The notes beneath the pieces are model-generated. The model was given only the letters and a program-made list of their open reading frames with translations, searched no databases and was not told the origin of the DNA. The position numbers and the translations under genes are program-made. A DNA stretch of 64,000 nt from Pantoea endophytica. Its GTDB lineage: Bacteria; Pseudomonadota; Gammaproteobacteria; Enterobacterales; Enterobacteriaceae. How positions within the stretch are numbered: the first letter of the stretch is position 1; every line of letters starts with the position of its first letter. The stretch is from contig NZ_PJRT01000031.1 of NCBI RefSeq assembly GCF_002858935.1, positions 186,001-250,000 on the forward strand, written 5' to 3'. Below, piece after piece: positions 47,032-56,915 of this stretch.

Positions 47032-48396
47032 ATGAGCCACAGCGACACTATCGTTGCCCAGGCGACGCCTCCCGGCCGTGGCGGCGTTGGCATTCTGCGT
47101 ATCTCCGGCGCCAAAGCCGCTGAGGTAGCGCAAGCCGTGCTTGGCAAGCTGCCAAAGCCGCGCTATGCCGACTATCTGCCCTTTACCGACGCCGATGGCA
47201 GCGTGCTGGATCAGGGCATTGCGCTGTGGTTTCCTGGCCCGAACTCCTTCACCGGTGAAGATGTTCTGGAGCTGCAAGGCCACGGCGGCCCGGTGATTCT
47301 CGACCTGCTGCTCAAGCGCATCGTGGCGCTGCCCGGCTTACGCATTGCGCAACCAGGTGAATTCTCCGAACGCGCCTTCCTTAACGACAAGCTCGATTTG
47401 GCGCAAGCCGAAGCGATTGCCGATCTAATCGATGCCAGCTCAGAGCAAGCCGCCCGCTCGGCGGTAAACTCGCTGCAGGGCGCGTTTTCCCTGCGCATCA
47501 ACGCACTTGTGGAAGCACTTACTCACCTGCGCATCTATGTGGAAGCGGCCATCGACTTCCCGGATGAGGAGATCGATTTCCTTTCCGACGGAAAAATTGA
47601 AGCACAGCTCAATGTGGTGATCGGCGACCTCGACGGCGTGCGTGCCGAAGCGCGTCAGGGCAGCCTGCTACGTGAAGGGATGAAAGTGGTGATTGCCGGT
47701 CGTCCCAATGCCGGAAAATCGAGCCTGCTGAATGCCTTAGCCGGACGCGAAGCGGCGATTGTGACTGATATCGCTGGCACCACGCGCGACGTCCTGCGCG
47801 AGCATATCCATATTGACGGCATGCCGCTGCACATCATCGATACTGCCGGTTTACGTGAAGCCAGCGACGAGGTCGAGCGCATTGGTATTGAACGCGCGTG
47901 GCAGGAGATCGAGCAGGCCGACCGCGTGCTGTTTATGGTCGATGGCACCACCACAGACGCGACTGAAGCCGCCGCCATCTGGCCAGATTTTGTTGCCCGT
48001 TTGCCGGAAGCGCTGCCAATTACCGTGGTGCGTAACAAAGCGGATATGACCGGCGAAGTGCTGGGTCTCACTGAAGTGAACGGTCACTCACTGATTCGTC
48101 TCTCGGCGCGCACCGGTGAAGGTGTGGAAGCGCTGCGCGATCACCTGAAACAGAGCATGGGATTTGCCGGCAATATGGAAGGCGGATTCCTCGCCCGCCG
48201 CCGCCATCTGCAAGCACTGGAGTTAGCCGCAACCCACTTGCAGCAGGGCAAGCATCAGCTGTTAGGTGCGTGGGCCGGCGAATTACTGGCAGAAGAGTTA
48301 CGGTTAGCGCAGCAGGCGCTGAGCGAAATCACCGGTGAATTCACCTCCGACGATTTGCTGGGCAGAATTTTCTCCAGTTTCTGTATTGGTAAGTAA
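47032..48396 (+). CDS. mnmE: tRNA modification GTPase MnmE
   Basis: The 454-residue protein works with MnmG to place the carboxymethylaminomethyl group at U34 of tRNAs. The N-terminal formyl-THF domain has [16 protein letters not shown]; the inserted G domain has [16 protein letters not shown] (G1), DIAGTTRD (G2), [13 protein letters not shown] (G3) and NKAD (G4). The essential C-terminus CIGK is intact. Gene order yidC-mnmE is the enterobacterial standard; tnaAB, found next in E. coli, is absent. Confidence 0.98.
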   Translation: MSHSDTIVAQATPPGRGGVGILRISGAKAAEVAQAVLGKLPKPRYADYLPFTDADGSVLDQGIALWFPGPNSFTGEDVLELQGHGGPVILDLLLKRIVALPGLRIAQPGEFSERAFLNDKLDLAQAEAIADLIDASSEQAARSAVNSLQGAFSLRINALVEALTHLRIYVEAAIDFPDEEIDFLSDGKIEAQLNVVIGDLDGVRAEARQGSLLREGMKVVIAGRPNAGKSSLLNALAGREAAIVTDIAGTTRDVLREHIHIDGMPLHIIDTAGLREASDEVERIGIERAWQEIEQADRVLFMVDGTTTDATEAAAIWPDFVARLPEALPITVVRNKADMTGEVLGLTEVNGHSLIRLSARTGEGVEALRDHLKQSMGFAGNMEGGFLARRRHLQALELAATHLQQGKHQLLGAWAGELLAEELRLAQQALSEITGEFTSDDLLGRIFSSFCIGK

Positions 48397-48588
48397 TGGC
48401 CTGCGGCGTTCTCATGTCGGGTGCGCATTCACGCGCATCTGGCGCCCGGTAGACATGCGTCTTTGTTATTTGGCTCTCCCACGCCTTTGCAGTATAACGA
48501 TCATTGCCCGGCGAACAGGTCCTGCTGGGTACATTCATTATTCATGCTAAATATTGGGCGCAAGTTGCTGCCTGCACAGGAGAGAAAC

Positions 48589-49179
48589 ATGAGTACATCG
48601 CTCGACAGCGTGGCGCTGAACACGCTGTTCATTGAAGCCCGCACCCACAGCTATTGGCAGGACAAACCGGTTTCTCGGGAGGTGCTGGAGCAGCTCTATC
48701 ACCTGACCGCGCTGGGTCCAACCTCGGCTAACTGCTCGCCGGGCCGTTTTGTGTTTGTGACATCGCAGGAAGGTAAAGAGAAGCTGAAACCCGCGCTCTC
48801 CTCCGGCAACGTCGACAAAACCATGTCCGCTCCGGTAACGGTGATCGTGGCGTGGGATCCTGAGTTCTACGAAGCGCTGCCGAAGCTGTTCCCGCATGGT
48901 GATGCGCGCAGCTGGTTTACCAGCAGCCCGGATCTGGCGAAAGAGACCGCGTTCCGTAACAGCAGCTTGCAGGCAGGTTATTTGATTCTGGCCGCGCGTT
49001 CGCTGGGCCTGGATGCCGGCCCGATGTCCGGTTTCGATCCGTCAAAAGTGAACGACGCCTTCTTTAGCGAGAGCAAATGGCAGGTGAACTTACTGATCAA
49101 TCTCGGCTATGGCGAAGCCAGCAAACTGCATGCGCGTCTGCCGCGTCTCGGCTTTGATGAAGCCAGCACCTTTGCCTGA
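48589..49179 (+). CDS. rutE: RutE-like nitroreductase-family reductase (malonic semialdehyde reductase)
   Basis: The 196-residue flavoprotein has the same length as E. coli RutE and matches it: [36 protein letters not shown] and the [21 protein letters not shown] flavin-site segment. RutE reduces malonic semialdehyde to 3-hydroxypropionate in uracil degradation. No rutABCD genes are adjacent, so here it may have a wider detoxifying role. The ATG at 48589 follows AGGAG; longer frames are spurious. It converges on a flavin reductase gene. Confidence 0.9.
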   Translation: MSTSLDSVALNTLFIEARTHSYWQDKPVSREVLEQLYHLTALGPTSANCSPGRFVFVTSQEGKEKLKPALSSGNVDKTMSAPVTVIVAWDPEFYEALPKLFPHGDARSWFTSSPDLAKETAFRNSSLQAGYLILAARSLGLDAGPMSGFDPSKVNDAFFSESKWQVNLLINLGYGEASKLHARLPRLGFDEASTFA

Positions 49180-49188
49180 TTGAGAAAA

Positions 49189-49213
49189 GGCGTCGGGCTT
49201 AGCCCACGACGCC
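49189..49213. terminator. Hairpin between rutE and the flavin reductase gene
   Basis: GGCGTCG and CGACGCC form a 7-bp stem extended inside by GGCT/AGCC, between convergent genes, with A-rich and T-rich flanks (AAAA before, GTTTC after). Confidence 0.7.
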
Positions 49214-49225
49214 CGTTTCAAGCGG

Positions 49226-49735
49226 TTATCCCAGTGAATGGAAGCCGCTGTTGAAGTAGATCATCGGCTCTGCCGCTTCACCTGGCAGAGCAATGCCCAC
49301 GATACGCGCCAGCAGCACGCTGTGCGTGTTCCACTCCACTACCTTCTCCAGCTGGCAATCAAAACTCACCAGCGCATCAGCCAGAATCGGCGCGCCGGTA
49401 TTCAGCGTCTGCCACGTACCGTTTTGAAAACGCTCGGCGCGGCGTGAGGATTGGCTGAACTGGGCACATAAGTCATCATGCTGTTCACGCAGCACGTTAA
49501 CGGCAAAATGGCCGGCTGCGATAAAAGCATCATGACTGGACGCGCTACGATTCACGCACACCAGCAGGCTGGGTGGCTCAGCCGCAAGCGAACTGACCGA
49601 CGTGGCAATCAGCCCCAGCTTTTCGCCCTGAAATTCGGTGGTAACCAGAGAAACACCCGCGGTTAAGCGACGCATGCCGTGACGAAACTCATCAAGCGAG
49701 ATCGATTCCTGGCGAGAAATAGCGGTATCTGACAT
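49226..49735 (-). CDS. Flavin reductase-like domain protein (RutF/HpaC type)
   Basis: The 169-residue protein has the FMN-binding split-barrel of short-chain flavin reductases: FRHGMRRLTAGVSLVTTEFQGEKLGLIATSVSSLAAEPPSLLVCVNRSAS, FAVNVLREQH and VSFDCQLEKVVEWNTHSVLLARI. Such proteins supply reduced FMN to a monooxygenase partner. No monooxygenase is nearby, so the partner is unknown. The ATG at 49735 with CGGAG upstream is chosen; the 36 bp longer frame is not supported. Confidence 0.82.
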   Translation of the reverse strand: MSDTAISRQESISLDEFRHGMRRLTAGVSLVTTEFQGEKLGLIATSVSSLAAEPPSLLVCVNRSASSHDAFIAAGHFAVNVLREQHDDLCAQFSQSSRRAERFQNGTWQTLNTGAPILADALVSFDCQLEKVVEWNTHSVLLARIVGIALPGEAAEPMIYFNSGFHSLG

Positions 49736-50029
49736 AAAAAACTCCGACGTGCCTGTTTTAACAATGCGCACAATGGGCAGATGAATGAAGAGTTAGCGCA
49801 CTTTGATGTGCTGTTTTACTGCCCAAATCCTACACCACATCACACAGTTAGGCACTCAATCCGGCAGGTTTCTGCAAAAGCGTTCTATGCAAAGTTGCCA
49901 AATGGGATTGCCGCATGGCTTCGTCCTTATCTGAAATATCGCCTATTCCATCTTAAGCCGGATGCAAACCCATGAGAAAATTCTTACAATAGCACTGATG
50001 ATTATTCGACCATTTTCATGGAGCGACAG

Positions 50030-50776
50030 ATGGCTAGTCATTTTGTACGTTGGATAGGTAATCCGCCCTTTTCTTCTGAGAACATGCGGGTGCCACAAGA
50101 AGTAATCAACAGCGCTCAGCGCTTCGCTGACAAGCGTCGCGGACGCTTTCTCGCCGCACGCGAACTGCTGGCTCAGCTGATGTTACGCGTCTACGGTATC
50201 CGCGAACTCCCCGCGCTAACGACCAGCAGCAGCGGACGCCCCTGTTTTGCCGATGCCAACCTGCCCGATTTCAGCATCTCCTACGCCGGAAACACTATCG
50301 GTGTGCTGCTGGCCGAAGAAGGCGGCCGCGCCGGACTGGATATGGAAATTGTGCGCGCACACAGTCGCCAAACACAGGATATGCTGACACAGGATCTCTC
50401 CTCCGGCGAAAAAGCATGGATCAACGCGCAGCAGGATTTTATGGAAGCGCTGACGCAAATCTGGACGCTGCGCCAAAGCATTCTCAAGCTCACCGGCGAA
50501 ACCGATAGCGGTATTGATTCACTGCGTTTGCATCCTGCGGCCGGTCGGCTGCGTTCCACCGTGTTCCCCGATATTCAGGCGGTGTGTGATGCTGAGCCCA
50601 CGCTGGTGTGGTCGTGCGCGCTGTCGCCCGGCACCGAACGCTTACATCTGTGGGAGATTGATGGCTCGCAGCAGTGGCAAGCGCTGCGCGATGTCGAGAT
50701 GAGTAAACCCAATATCGGGCCGCATACGCTGCGCCTGACCAGTTTGGTCACGCCGCATGAGATGGGACATCCGTAA
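50030..50776 (+). CDS. acpT: 4'-Phosphopantetheinyl transferase-superfamily protein, AcpT-like
   Basis: The 248-residue protein has the fold and order of Sfp/AcpT-type transferases: RGRFLAARELLAQLML, GRPCF (69-73), FSISYAGNTIGVLLA (81-95) and GLDMEIVRAHSR with the metal Asp104 and Glu106. Two signature motifs are altered: SH reads SY in FSISYAG, and W-x-x-KEA-x-x-K reads WTLRQSILK (145-153), replacing the usual KE by RQ. The usual role is to attach phosphopantetheine to carrier proteins. The ATG at 50030 follows GGAG. No carrier-protein genes are adjacent. The altered motifs make activity uncertain. Confidence 0.75.
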   Translation: MASHFVRWIGNPPFSSENMRVPQEVINSAQRFADKRRGRFLAARELLAQLMLRVYGIRELPALTTSSSGRPCFADANLPDFSISYAGNTIGVLLAEEGGRAGLDMEIVRAHSRQTQDMLTQDLSSGEKAWINAQQDFMEALTQIWTLRQSILKLTGETDSGIDSLRLHPAAGRLRSTVFPDIQAVCDAEPTLVWSCALSPGTERLHLWEIDGSQQWQALRDVEMSKPNIGPHTLRLTSLVTPHEMGHP

Positions 50777-50800
50777 AAAAGGCCGCATCAGCGGCCTTTA
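50775..50800. terminator. Bidirectional terminator between acpT and adeP
   Basis: AAAGGCCGC-ATCA-GCGGCCTTT is a perfect stem flanked by A and T runs between convergent genes. Confidence 0.92.
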
Positions 50801-50804
50801 CTGT

Positions 50805-52118
50805 TTAGTGGGCATCGATAAAGACGATTTTCAGCACGAACAGTAGCGCGACCACCACCACGCACGGGCTGATTTCACGCCAGCGGCCGGTTCCCAACTT
50901 CATCACGCAGTAAGAGATAAAACCCAGCGCGATACCTTCCGTGATCGAGAAGCTGAACGGCATCATCGCCGCAGTAACAAACGCTGGCACCGCTTCGGTG
51001 AGATCGTCCCACTGCACGCGTGACAGCGACGCCGTCATCAATACGCCAACGTAAATCAGCGCACCCGCCGCCGCATAGGACGGCACCATCGCCGCCAGCG
51101 GTGACAGGAACATCACCAGCAGGAACAGAATCCCGGTGATCACCGCCATCAGGCCGGTACGACCGCCGATCGCCACGCCGGACGAACTTTCAATGTAGGC
51201 GGTTACCGATGAGGTACCAATCAGCGAACCGGTCACCGAACTGATGCTATCAACGTACAGCGCCTGCTTCATGCGTGGGAAAGTGCCTTTCTCGTCAGTC
51301 AGCCCGGCTTTATCGGTCACGCCAATCAGCGTGCCGGAGGAGTCGAACAGATTCACCAGCATAAAGGAGAAGATCACCCCGGCCATGCCGATGTTGAACG
51401 CGCCTTTGATATCAACCTGGCCCACAACAGAAGTGATCGCTGGCGGAGCGGCGAACACGCCGCTGAATTTCACATCGCCAATGATCAAGCCCAGCGCGGT
51501 CGTCACCACAATCGACACCAGCACCGCCGCATGGATATTGCGGGAAGCCAGAATTGCGATGATGAAGAAACCCAGCGCCCCAAGCAGCACGCTGTGCGAG
51601 GTCAGATTACCCACAGCTACAATGGTATCGGCGTTTGGCACGATAATTCCGGCGTTTTTCAGCCCCATCATGGCGATAAACAGACCAATACCAGCGGTGA
51701 TGCCAACACGCAGGCTGAGCGGAATGTTGGCAATCATCCAGTAACGCACGCGCAGCAGCGTGAGGATCAGCAGACCCAGCGCGCCCCAGAAAATCGCGCC
51801 CATACCAATCTGCCACGAGTATCCCATGGCCCCGACCACCACAAAGGCGAAGAAGGCGTTCAGGCCCATCGCCGGTGCCAGAGCTACCGGCAGATTCGCC
51901 ACCAGCCCCATCAGAATACTGCCGAACGCGGCAATCAAGCAGGTAGTAACAAACACTGCCTGCGTATCCATGCCCGCTACACCGAGAATTTGCGGGTTAA
52001 CGAAAACGATGTACACCATCGTCAGGAAAGTCGTGCAACCGGCAATCACTTCGGTACGCACGGTGGTTCCGTGTTCCTGCAGTTTAAAGATGCGCTGCAA
52101 AAGGCCCTGATTAGTCAT
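50805..52118 (-). CDS. adeP: Adenine permease AdeP (NCS2/AzgA family)
   Basis: The 437-residue, multi-helix proton symporter is highly similar to E. coli AdeP (PurP/YieG): HGTTVRTEVIAGCTTFLTMVYIVFVNPQILG, PAMGLNAFFAFVVV, VNLFDSSGTLIGVTDKAGL and TSSVTAYIESSSGVAIGGRTGL, with the same C-terminus KIVFIDAH. It takes up adenine. The gene is divergent from yieH, as neighbours in E. coli, and a PurR-type box lies 70-85 bp upstream. Confidence 0.95.
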   Translation of the reverse strand: MTNQGLLQRIFKLQEHGTTVRTEVIAGCTTFLTMVYIVFVNPQILGVAGMDTQAVFVTTCLIAAFGSILMGLVANLPVALAPAMGLNAFFAFVVVGAMGYSWQIGMGAIFWGALGLLILTLLRVRYWMIANIPLSLRVGITAGIGLFIAMMGLKNAGIIVPNADTIVAVGNLTSHSVLLGALGFFIIAILASRNIHAAVLVSIVVTTALGLIIGDVKFSGVFAAPPAITSVVGQVDIKGAFNIGMAGVIFSFMLVNLFDSSGTLIGVTDKAGLTDEKGTFPRMKQALYVDSISSVTGSLIGTSSVTAYIESSSGVAIGGRTGLMAVITGILFLLVMFLSPLAAMVPSYAAAGALIYVGVLMTASLSRVQWDDLTEAVPAFVTAAMMPFSFSITEGIALGFISYCVMKLGTGRWREISPCVVVVALLFVLKIVFIDAH

Positions 52119-52187
52119 TCCACTGTTCCGCTAAAAAATTTATCGCCGCGTATCCTATAGAGTTTAGCGTGGCAAAACACTGATTTT

Positions 52188-52203
52188 TCGCAACCGGTTG
52201 CTC
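52188..52203. promoter_or_regulatory. PurR-type operator between adeP and yieH
   Basis: TCGCAACCGGTTGCTC contains the perfect 12-bp palindrome GCAACCGGTTGC (52190-52201), matching the PurR core GCAA-N-CG-N-TT-N-C at every fixed base; only the outermost A and T differ. It lies 69 bp before adeP and 66 bp before yieH. PurR with hypoxanthine or guanine would repress purine uptake. Confidence 0.8.
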
Positions 52204-52269
52204 AGGGTCGCTTTCTACGCTCAGTGCGCTAGAGTGTCAGCTTATTGTTTAACAAAAGGATGATGTGCG

Positions 52270-52932
52270 ATGTCGGTGGAATGTATTTTTTTTGATTGCG
52301 ACGGCACGCTGGTCGACAGCGAAGTGATCTGTACGCAAGCTTACGTCAACACCTTTGCCCGCTACGGTATTGAACGCTCTCTGCAACAGATGTTTGAGCA
52401 GTATAAAGGGGTAAAGCTCTACGACATCATCCGCGATGTGGCGGCCGAACATCAGGTTGAACTGCCGCTCGAAGAAGTGGAAACCGCCTATCGCGCCGAA
52501 GTGGCTAGATTGTTTGATCTCGATTTGAAGCCAATTACCGGTGCCAAAGCGCTGGTGGAAAGTGTCAACGTGCCGATGTGTGTGGTTTCAAACGGCACGG
52601 TGAAGAAGATGCAGCATTCGCTGGGATTGACCGGCATGCTGCCGTATCTCGATGGCAAGCTGTACAGCGGGTATGACATTAACCACTGGAAGCCGGATCC
52701 GGAATTGATGTATCACGCCGCCGAGCAGATGCAGGTGCCGATTGAGAAGTGCATTCTGGTGGATGATTCCGAAGCGGGCGCGCGTGCCGGGATCGCGGCC
52801 GGGATTCCGGTGTTTTACTACTGCGCCGATGCGCACAATCCCGAACTCGATCATCCGCTGGTGACGCGCTTTGATGATATGGCGCAGTTGCCGGATTTGT
52901 GGCGCGCGCGTGGCTGGGATTTGGTGGGGTAG
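52270..52932 (+). CDS. yieH: 6-Phosphogluconate phosphatase YieH (HAD family)
   Basis: The 220-residue HAD phosphatase has motif I FFDCDGTLVDSE with nucleophile Asp, motif II VVSNGT, the motif III lysine in HWKPDPELM and motif IV LVDDSEAGARAG. It matches E. coli YieH, which acts on 6-phosphogluconate and purine and pyrimidine mononucleotides in vitro. Interestingly 6-phosphogluconate is also the product of the kgu pathway in this window. An AAGGATG site precedes the ATG. Confidence 0.92.
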   Translation: MSVECIFFDCDGTLVDSEVICTQAYVNTFARYGIERSLQQMFEQYKGVKLYDIIRDVAAEHQVELPLEEVETAYRAEVARLFDLDLKPITGAKALVESVNVPMCVVSNGTVKKMQHSLGLTGMLPYLDGKLYSGYDINHWKPDPELMYHAAEQMQVPIEKCILVDDSEAGARAGIAAGIPVFYYCADAHNPELDHPLVTRFDDMAQLPDLWRARGWDLVG

Positions 52933-52941
52933 AGCTCGTTT

Positions 52942-53096
52942 TCCCCCTCCTCGGTTCGTGCTGGCTGTCCCCCATCCCGGCCTTCCCCCATGAATGGGGG
53001 AAGGAGATGCTGCCACATGCAACTCCCAACCCACATATTGCAGCATCTTCCTCCCCCATTCATGGGGGAGGACCGAGGAGGGGGACAGCCAGCACA
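52942..53096. repeat. Compound inverted repeat after yieH
   Basis: The 155-bp element contains two hairpins with cores CCCCCATGAATGGGGG and CCCCCATTCATGGGGG (52981-53004 and 53049-53072), a long-range pair AGATGCTGC / GCAGCATCT (53005-53013 and 53040-53048), and outer blocks CCCCCTCCTCGGT and GCTGGCTGTCCCC that recur as complements ACCGAGGAGGGGG and GGGGACAGCCAGC. The outer blocks are in crossed order, so their pairings exclude each other. It lies between convergent genes and probably also stops transcription. Confidence 0.75.
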
Positions 53097-53103
53097 ATCC
53101 AAA

Positions 53104-54342
53104 TCAGCCAATCGCCCCTAACGAATCCTCGTTGCTCTGCTTCTTCGGCAGCAGGAACAGCGTGGCGGCGATATCCAGCAGATAAATCAGCGCCAGCAGC
53201 GTGATCGCCGCGGTGAAAGAGATATTGGTCGCCAGCAGGCCAATCACTAATGGACCAAATCCGCCCACGCCACGCCCCAAATTAAACAACACGTTCTGCG
53301 CTGTTGCGCGCGCCTGCGGTGGGAAAGTATCGGAAATCAGCGCGCCGTAGCCGCCGATCATGCCGTTCACAAACATCCCCATCAGCGCGCCGGTAAACAG
53401 CATCACCGTAGGATCACGCAGCTGAGCATACACCACCACCATCACCACCGCGCCGAACTGATACAGCAGGAAGATTTTCCAGCGCGCGAAGCGATCGGCC
53501 AGCACGCCAAACAGCCAGATGCCGAACGTCATGCCCACCACCGTCACCGCGGTCCACAAGCCTGATTTGGTCAGGCTGAAACCGAAGCTGGACGACAGAT
53601 AGCTCGGCATCCAAATCATCAATCCGTAGTAACCAAAGTTCTGCACCGAGCAGAGAATGAAAATCCCCAGGCTGGCTTTGCTGGTGGCGCGATCGGCAAA
53701 CAGCAATTTAAGACGTGCGCCAAACGAGAGCTGCGGCGTTTTCTCCACGTGGCGGGTAAAGCTCTCCGGCTCGCCCATGCTGCGGCGAATCACAAAGGAG
53801 ACCAGCGCCGGCAGCAAACCGACGAGGAACATGCCGCGCCAGCCAATCACGCTCAGCAGCGGCGGCGTGATAAAGGCCGCCAGCAGCACACCGAGCTGCC
53901 AGCCAATGCCCACCCACGCCGAGGCGCGGTTGCGCTTCTCTTTCGGCCAGGCTTCGGCAATCAGCGCCATGCCGATGCCGAACTCGCCGCCCAATCCCAC
54001 GCCCGCCAGCGTGCGGTACACCAGCAGATCCCAATAACCCTGCGCCACGGCGCACAGGCCAGTGAATACCGAGAACACCAGAATAGTAACGGTAAGGATA
54101 CGGATGCGGCCATAACGATCGCTGAGATGGCCAAACACGATGCCGCCGATCACCGCGCCAATCAGTGTCCAGGTGACCAGCGAACCGGCCTGAGAAGGAT
54201 CGAGCGCCAGCGAGACGCTGATCGCCGGCAGCATAAAACCAAGAATCAGCAGATCAAATCCGTCCATCGCGTAGCCGCTGATAGCCGCCACCATGGCTTT
54301 CGCCGGTGTAATGGCTTGTTTTTTAGGAGTTGGGGAAGACAT
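53104..54342 (-). CDS. MFS transporter, metabolite:H+ symporter type
   Basis: The 412-residue, 12-helix protein belongs to the aromatic-acid or sialic-acid type symporters. Helix 1 reads SGYAMDGFDLLILGFMLPAIS with the conserved DGFD, loop 2-3 FGHLSDRYGRIRILT, and loop 8-9 GVLADRFARWKIF. VGLGGEFGIGMALIAEAWPKEKRNRAS in helix 4-5 is typical of the branch that takes up organic acids. Substrate unknown. The ribosome site is weak. It stands between the compound repeat and phoU on the minus strand. Confidence 0.85.
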   Translation of the reverse strand: MSSPTPKKQAITPAKAMVAAISGYAMDGFDLLILGFMLPAISVSLALDPSQAGSLVTWTLIGAVIGGIVFGHLSDRYGRIRILTVTILVFSVFTGLCAVAQGYWDLLVYRTLAGVGLGGEFGIGMALIAEAWPKEKRNRASAWVGIGWQLGVLLAAFITPPLLSVIGWRGMFLVGLLPALVSFVIRRSMGEPESFTRHVEKTPQLSFGARLKLLFADRATSKASLGIFILCSVQNFGYYGLMIWMPSYLSSSFGFSLTKSGLWTAVTVVGMTFGIWLFGVLADRFARWKIFLLYQFGAVVMVVVYAQLRDPTVMLFTGALMGMFVNGMIGGYGALISDTFPPQARATAQNVLFNLGRGVGGFGPLVIGLLATNISFTAAITLLALIYLLDIAATLFLLPKKQSNEDSLGAIG

Positions 54343-54417
54343 GTAACAGCACCTGGCAGAAAAAAGTGCGCCAAGTATAAAGAGAGGGAATCGATGAGAA
54401 CAGACAGAATTTAAGCA

Positions 54418-54451
54418 GGCGGCCCGTTAGCCACAGTGGCAACGGGCCGCC
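54418..54451 (-). terminator. Strong hairpin after phoU
   Basis: GGCGGCCCGTT and AACGGGCCGCC form a perfect 11-bp stem, and the loop contains GCCAC/GTGGC, which extends it. It lies 11 bp after the phoU stop codon. The T-run is poor, so termination strength is uncertain. Confidence 0.75.
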
Positions 54452-54461
54452 GACGCATCAA

Positions 54462-55196
54462 TCAAGAGGGTTTATTGCTGCCGTCATCGCCCGACAGCAG
54501 TTCATCCAGCTTGTCGCCGCCCACATGACGGAAATCCTGACCTTTGACGAAATAGAAGATAATTTCGCAGATGTTCTGGCAGCGATCGCCGATACGCTCG
54601 ATGGCGCGCGCGCAGAACAGCGCGGTCAGCACGCTTGGGATAGTGCGCGGATCTTCCATCATGTAGGTCATCAGCTGACGCACGATGCCTTCGTACTCTT
54701 TATCCACCTTCTTATCTTCGCGGTAGATTTTGATGGCTTCGTTGAGATCCATGCGCGCGAACGCATCCAGCACGTCGTGCAGCATCTGCACGGTGTGATG
54801 ACCAAGCGCTTCAAGGCTCACCAGCAGCGGCAGATGCTGCTGGCTGAACTTCTCCAGCGCGGTGCGGCTGATTTTTTCCGCCACATCGCCAATGCGTTCC
54901 AGCTCAGAAATGGTCTTGATGATCGCCATTACCAGGCGCAAATCGCTGGCGGTCGGCTGGCGTTTGGCGATGATGCGCACACAGGCTTCATCAATCTCCA
55001 CTTCCATCATGTTGACCTTCTGGTCGCCGTCGATGACGTGACGCGCCAGCTCGCCATCCTGGTTGTGCATCGCGGTGATGGCGTCCATCAGCTGCTTCTC
55101 AACCATGCCGCCCATGATCATCACTTGCGTGCGAATGTGCTCCAGCTCCGCGTTGAACTGACCGGAGATGTGTTTGTTCAGATTTAAATTATCCAT
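54462..55196 (-). CDS. phoU: Phosphate signalling protein PhoU
   Basis: The 244-residue all-helical protein has two PhoU repeats, with metal-binding E/D-x-x-x-D motifs ([32 protein letters not shown]; then [18 protein letters not shown]). It links the Pst transporter to PhoR and keeps the Pho regulon off when phosphate is plentiful. The start has AGGAG upstream. It is the last gene of pstSCAB-phoU, 14 bp after pstB. Confidence 0.98.
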   Translation of the reverse strand: MDNLNLNKHISGQFNAELEHIRTQVMIMGGMVEKQLMDAITAMHNQDGELARHVIDGDQKVNMMEVEIDEACVRIIAKRQPTASDLRLVMAIIKTISELERIGDVAEKISRTALEKFSQQHLPLLVSLEALGHHTVQMLHDVLDAFARMDLNEAIKIYREDKKVDKEYEGIVRQLMTYMMEDPRTIPSVLTALFCARAIERIGDRCQNICEIIFYFVKGQDFRHVGGDKLDELLSGDDGSNKPS

Positions 55197-55210
55197 GTGC
55201 GTCTCCTGAA

Positions 55211-55993
<783 letters not shown>

Positions 55994-56027
55994 TCATAAG
56001 CATCGCCGCCGAAGCCGCGCTGGGAAA

Positions 56028-56915
56028 TTAGTGTTTGCCCTTGGCGAAAACCACACGCGCCACAATGTTCAGCAGCAGCACGCACACGGTAATAATCAGC
56101 ACACCCGCCCACGCCAGGCTTTGCCACTCGGCAAAGGGGCTCATGGCGAATTTAAAGATGGTGACCGGCAGGTTAGCGATCGGCTGCATCATGTCGGTGC
56201 TCCAGAACTGGTTCGACAGCGCAGTAAACAGCAGCGGTGCGGTTTCACCGGCAATACGCGCCACGGCCAACAGCACACCGGTGATGATGCCGGAAACCGA
56301 GGCTTTCAGCGTAATCGCCGAAATCATTTTCCACTTCGGCGTACCCAGCGCATAAGCCGCTTCACGCATGCTGTCGGGTACCAGACGCAGCATATTTTCG
56401 GAGGTACGAATCACAATCGGGATTTGCAGCAGCGCCAGCGCTACTACGCCGGCCCAACCGGAGAAGTGCTGCATCTGCGATACCACAATGGTGTAAACAA
56501 ACAGGCCCACCACAATCGACGGTGCTGACAGCAGAATGTCGTTGATGAAGCGAATCACTTCCGCCAGCCAGTGTTTACGGCCATATTCCGCCAGATAAAT
56601 CCCTGCCATGATGCCGAGCGGCGTTCCGATGATCGTCGACCAGAAAATCAGTAAACCGCTGCCGAGTAAGGCGTTGGCTAAACCACCGCCTGCGGTGTTG
56701 GGCGGCGGTGTCGATTCGGTAAACAGCTCCCAGCTCAACCCATCAACGCCGCGCGTAACGGTGGTGAACAGAATCCACACCAGCCAGAACAGACCGAATG
56801 CCATGGTCATCAGCGACAGCGTCAGGGCAATTTTGTTTTTGGTACTGCGCCATGCCTGCATTTTGCGGCGCGAGGCTTCCAGCTCAGCGCGAGCCTGAAC
56901 TTCAATAGCGGTCAT
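56028..56915 (-). CDS. pstA: Phosphate ABC transporter permease PstA
   Basis: The 295-residue permease has six predicted helices and the ABC coupling (EAA) loop [48 protein letters not shown]. It pairs with PstC to form the channel. Its ATG overlaps the pstC TGA by 4 bp, so translation is coupled. Confidence 0.97.
   Translation of the reverse strand: MTAIEVQARAELEASRRKMQAWRSTKNKIALTLSLMTMAFGLFWLVWILFTTVTRGVDGLSWELFTESTPPPNTAGGGLANALLGSGLLIFWSTIIGTPLGIMAGIYLAEYGRKHWLAEVIRFINDILLSAPSIVVGLFVYTIVVSQMQHFSGWAGVVALALLQIPIVIRTSENMLRLVPDSMREAAYALGTPKWKMISAITLKASVSGIITGVLLAVARIAGETAPLLFTALSNQFWSTDMMQPIANLPVTIFKFAMSPFAEWQSLAWAGVLIITVCVLLLNIVARVVFAKGKH

Noticed and set aside
48397..48588. tnaC/tnaA leader after mnmE as in E. 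coli
   Set aside because: No leader peptide with the TnaC Trp residue and no tnaA follows; the next gene is rutE-like.
49781..49975. 64-codon open frame in the spacer before acpT
   Set aside because: No ribosome site, no recognisable motif, and it lies in an AT-rich promoter-like region.
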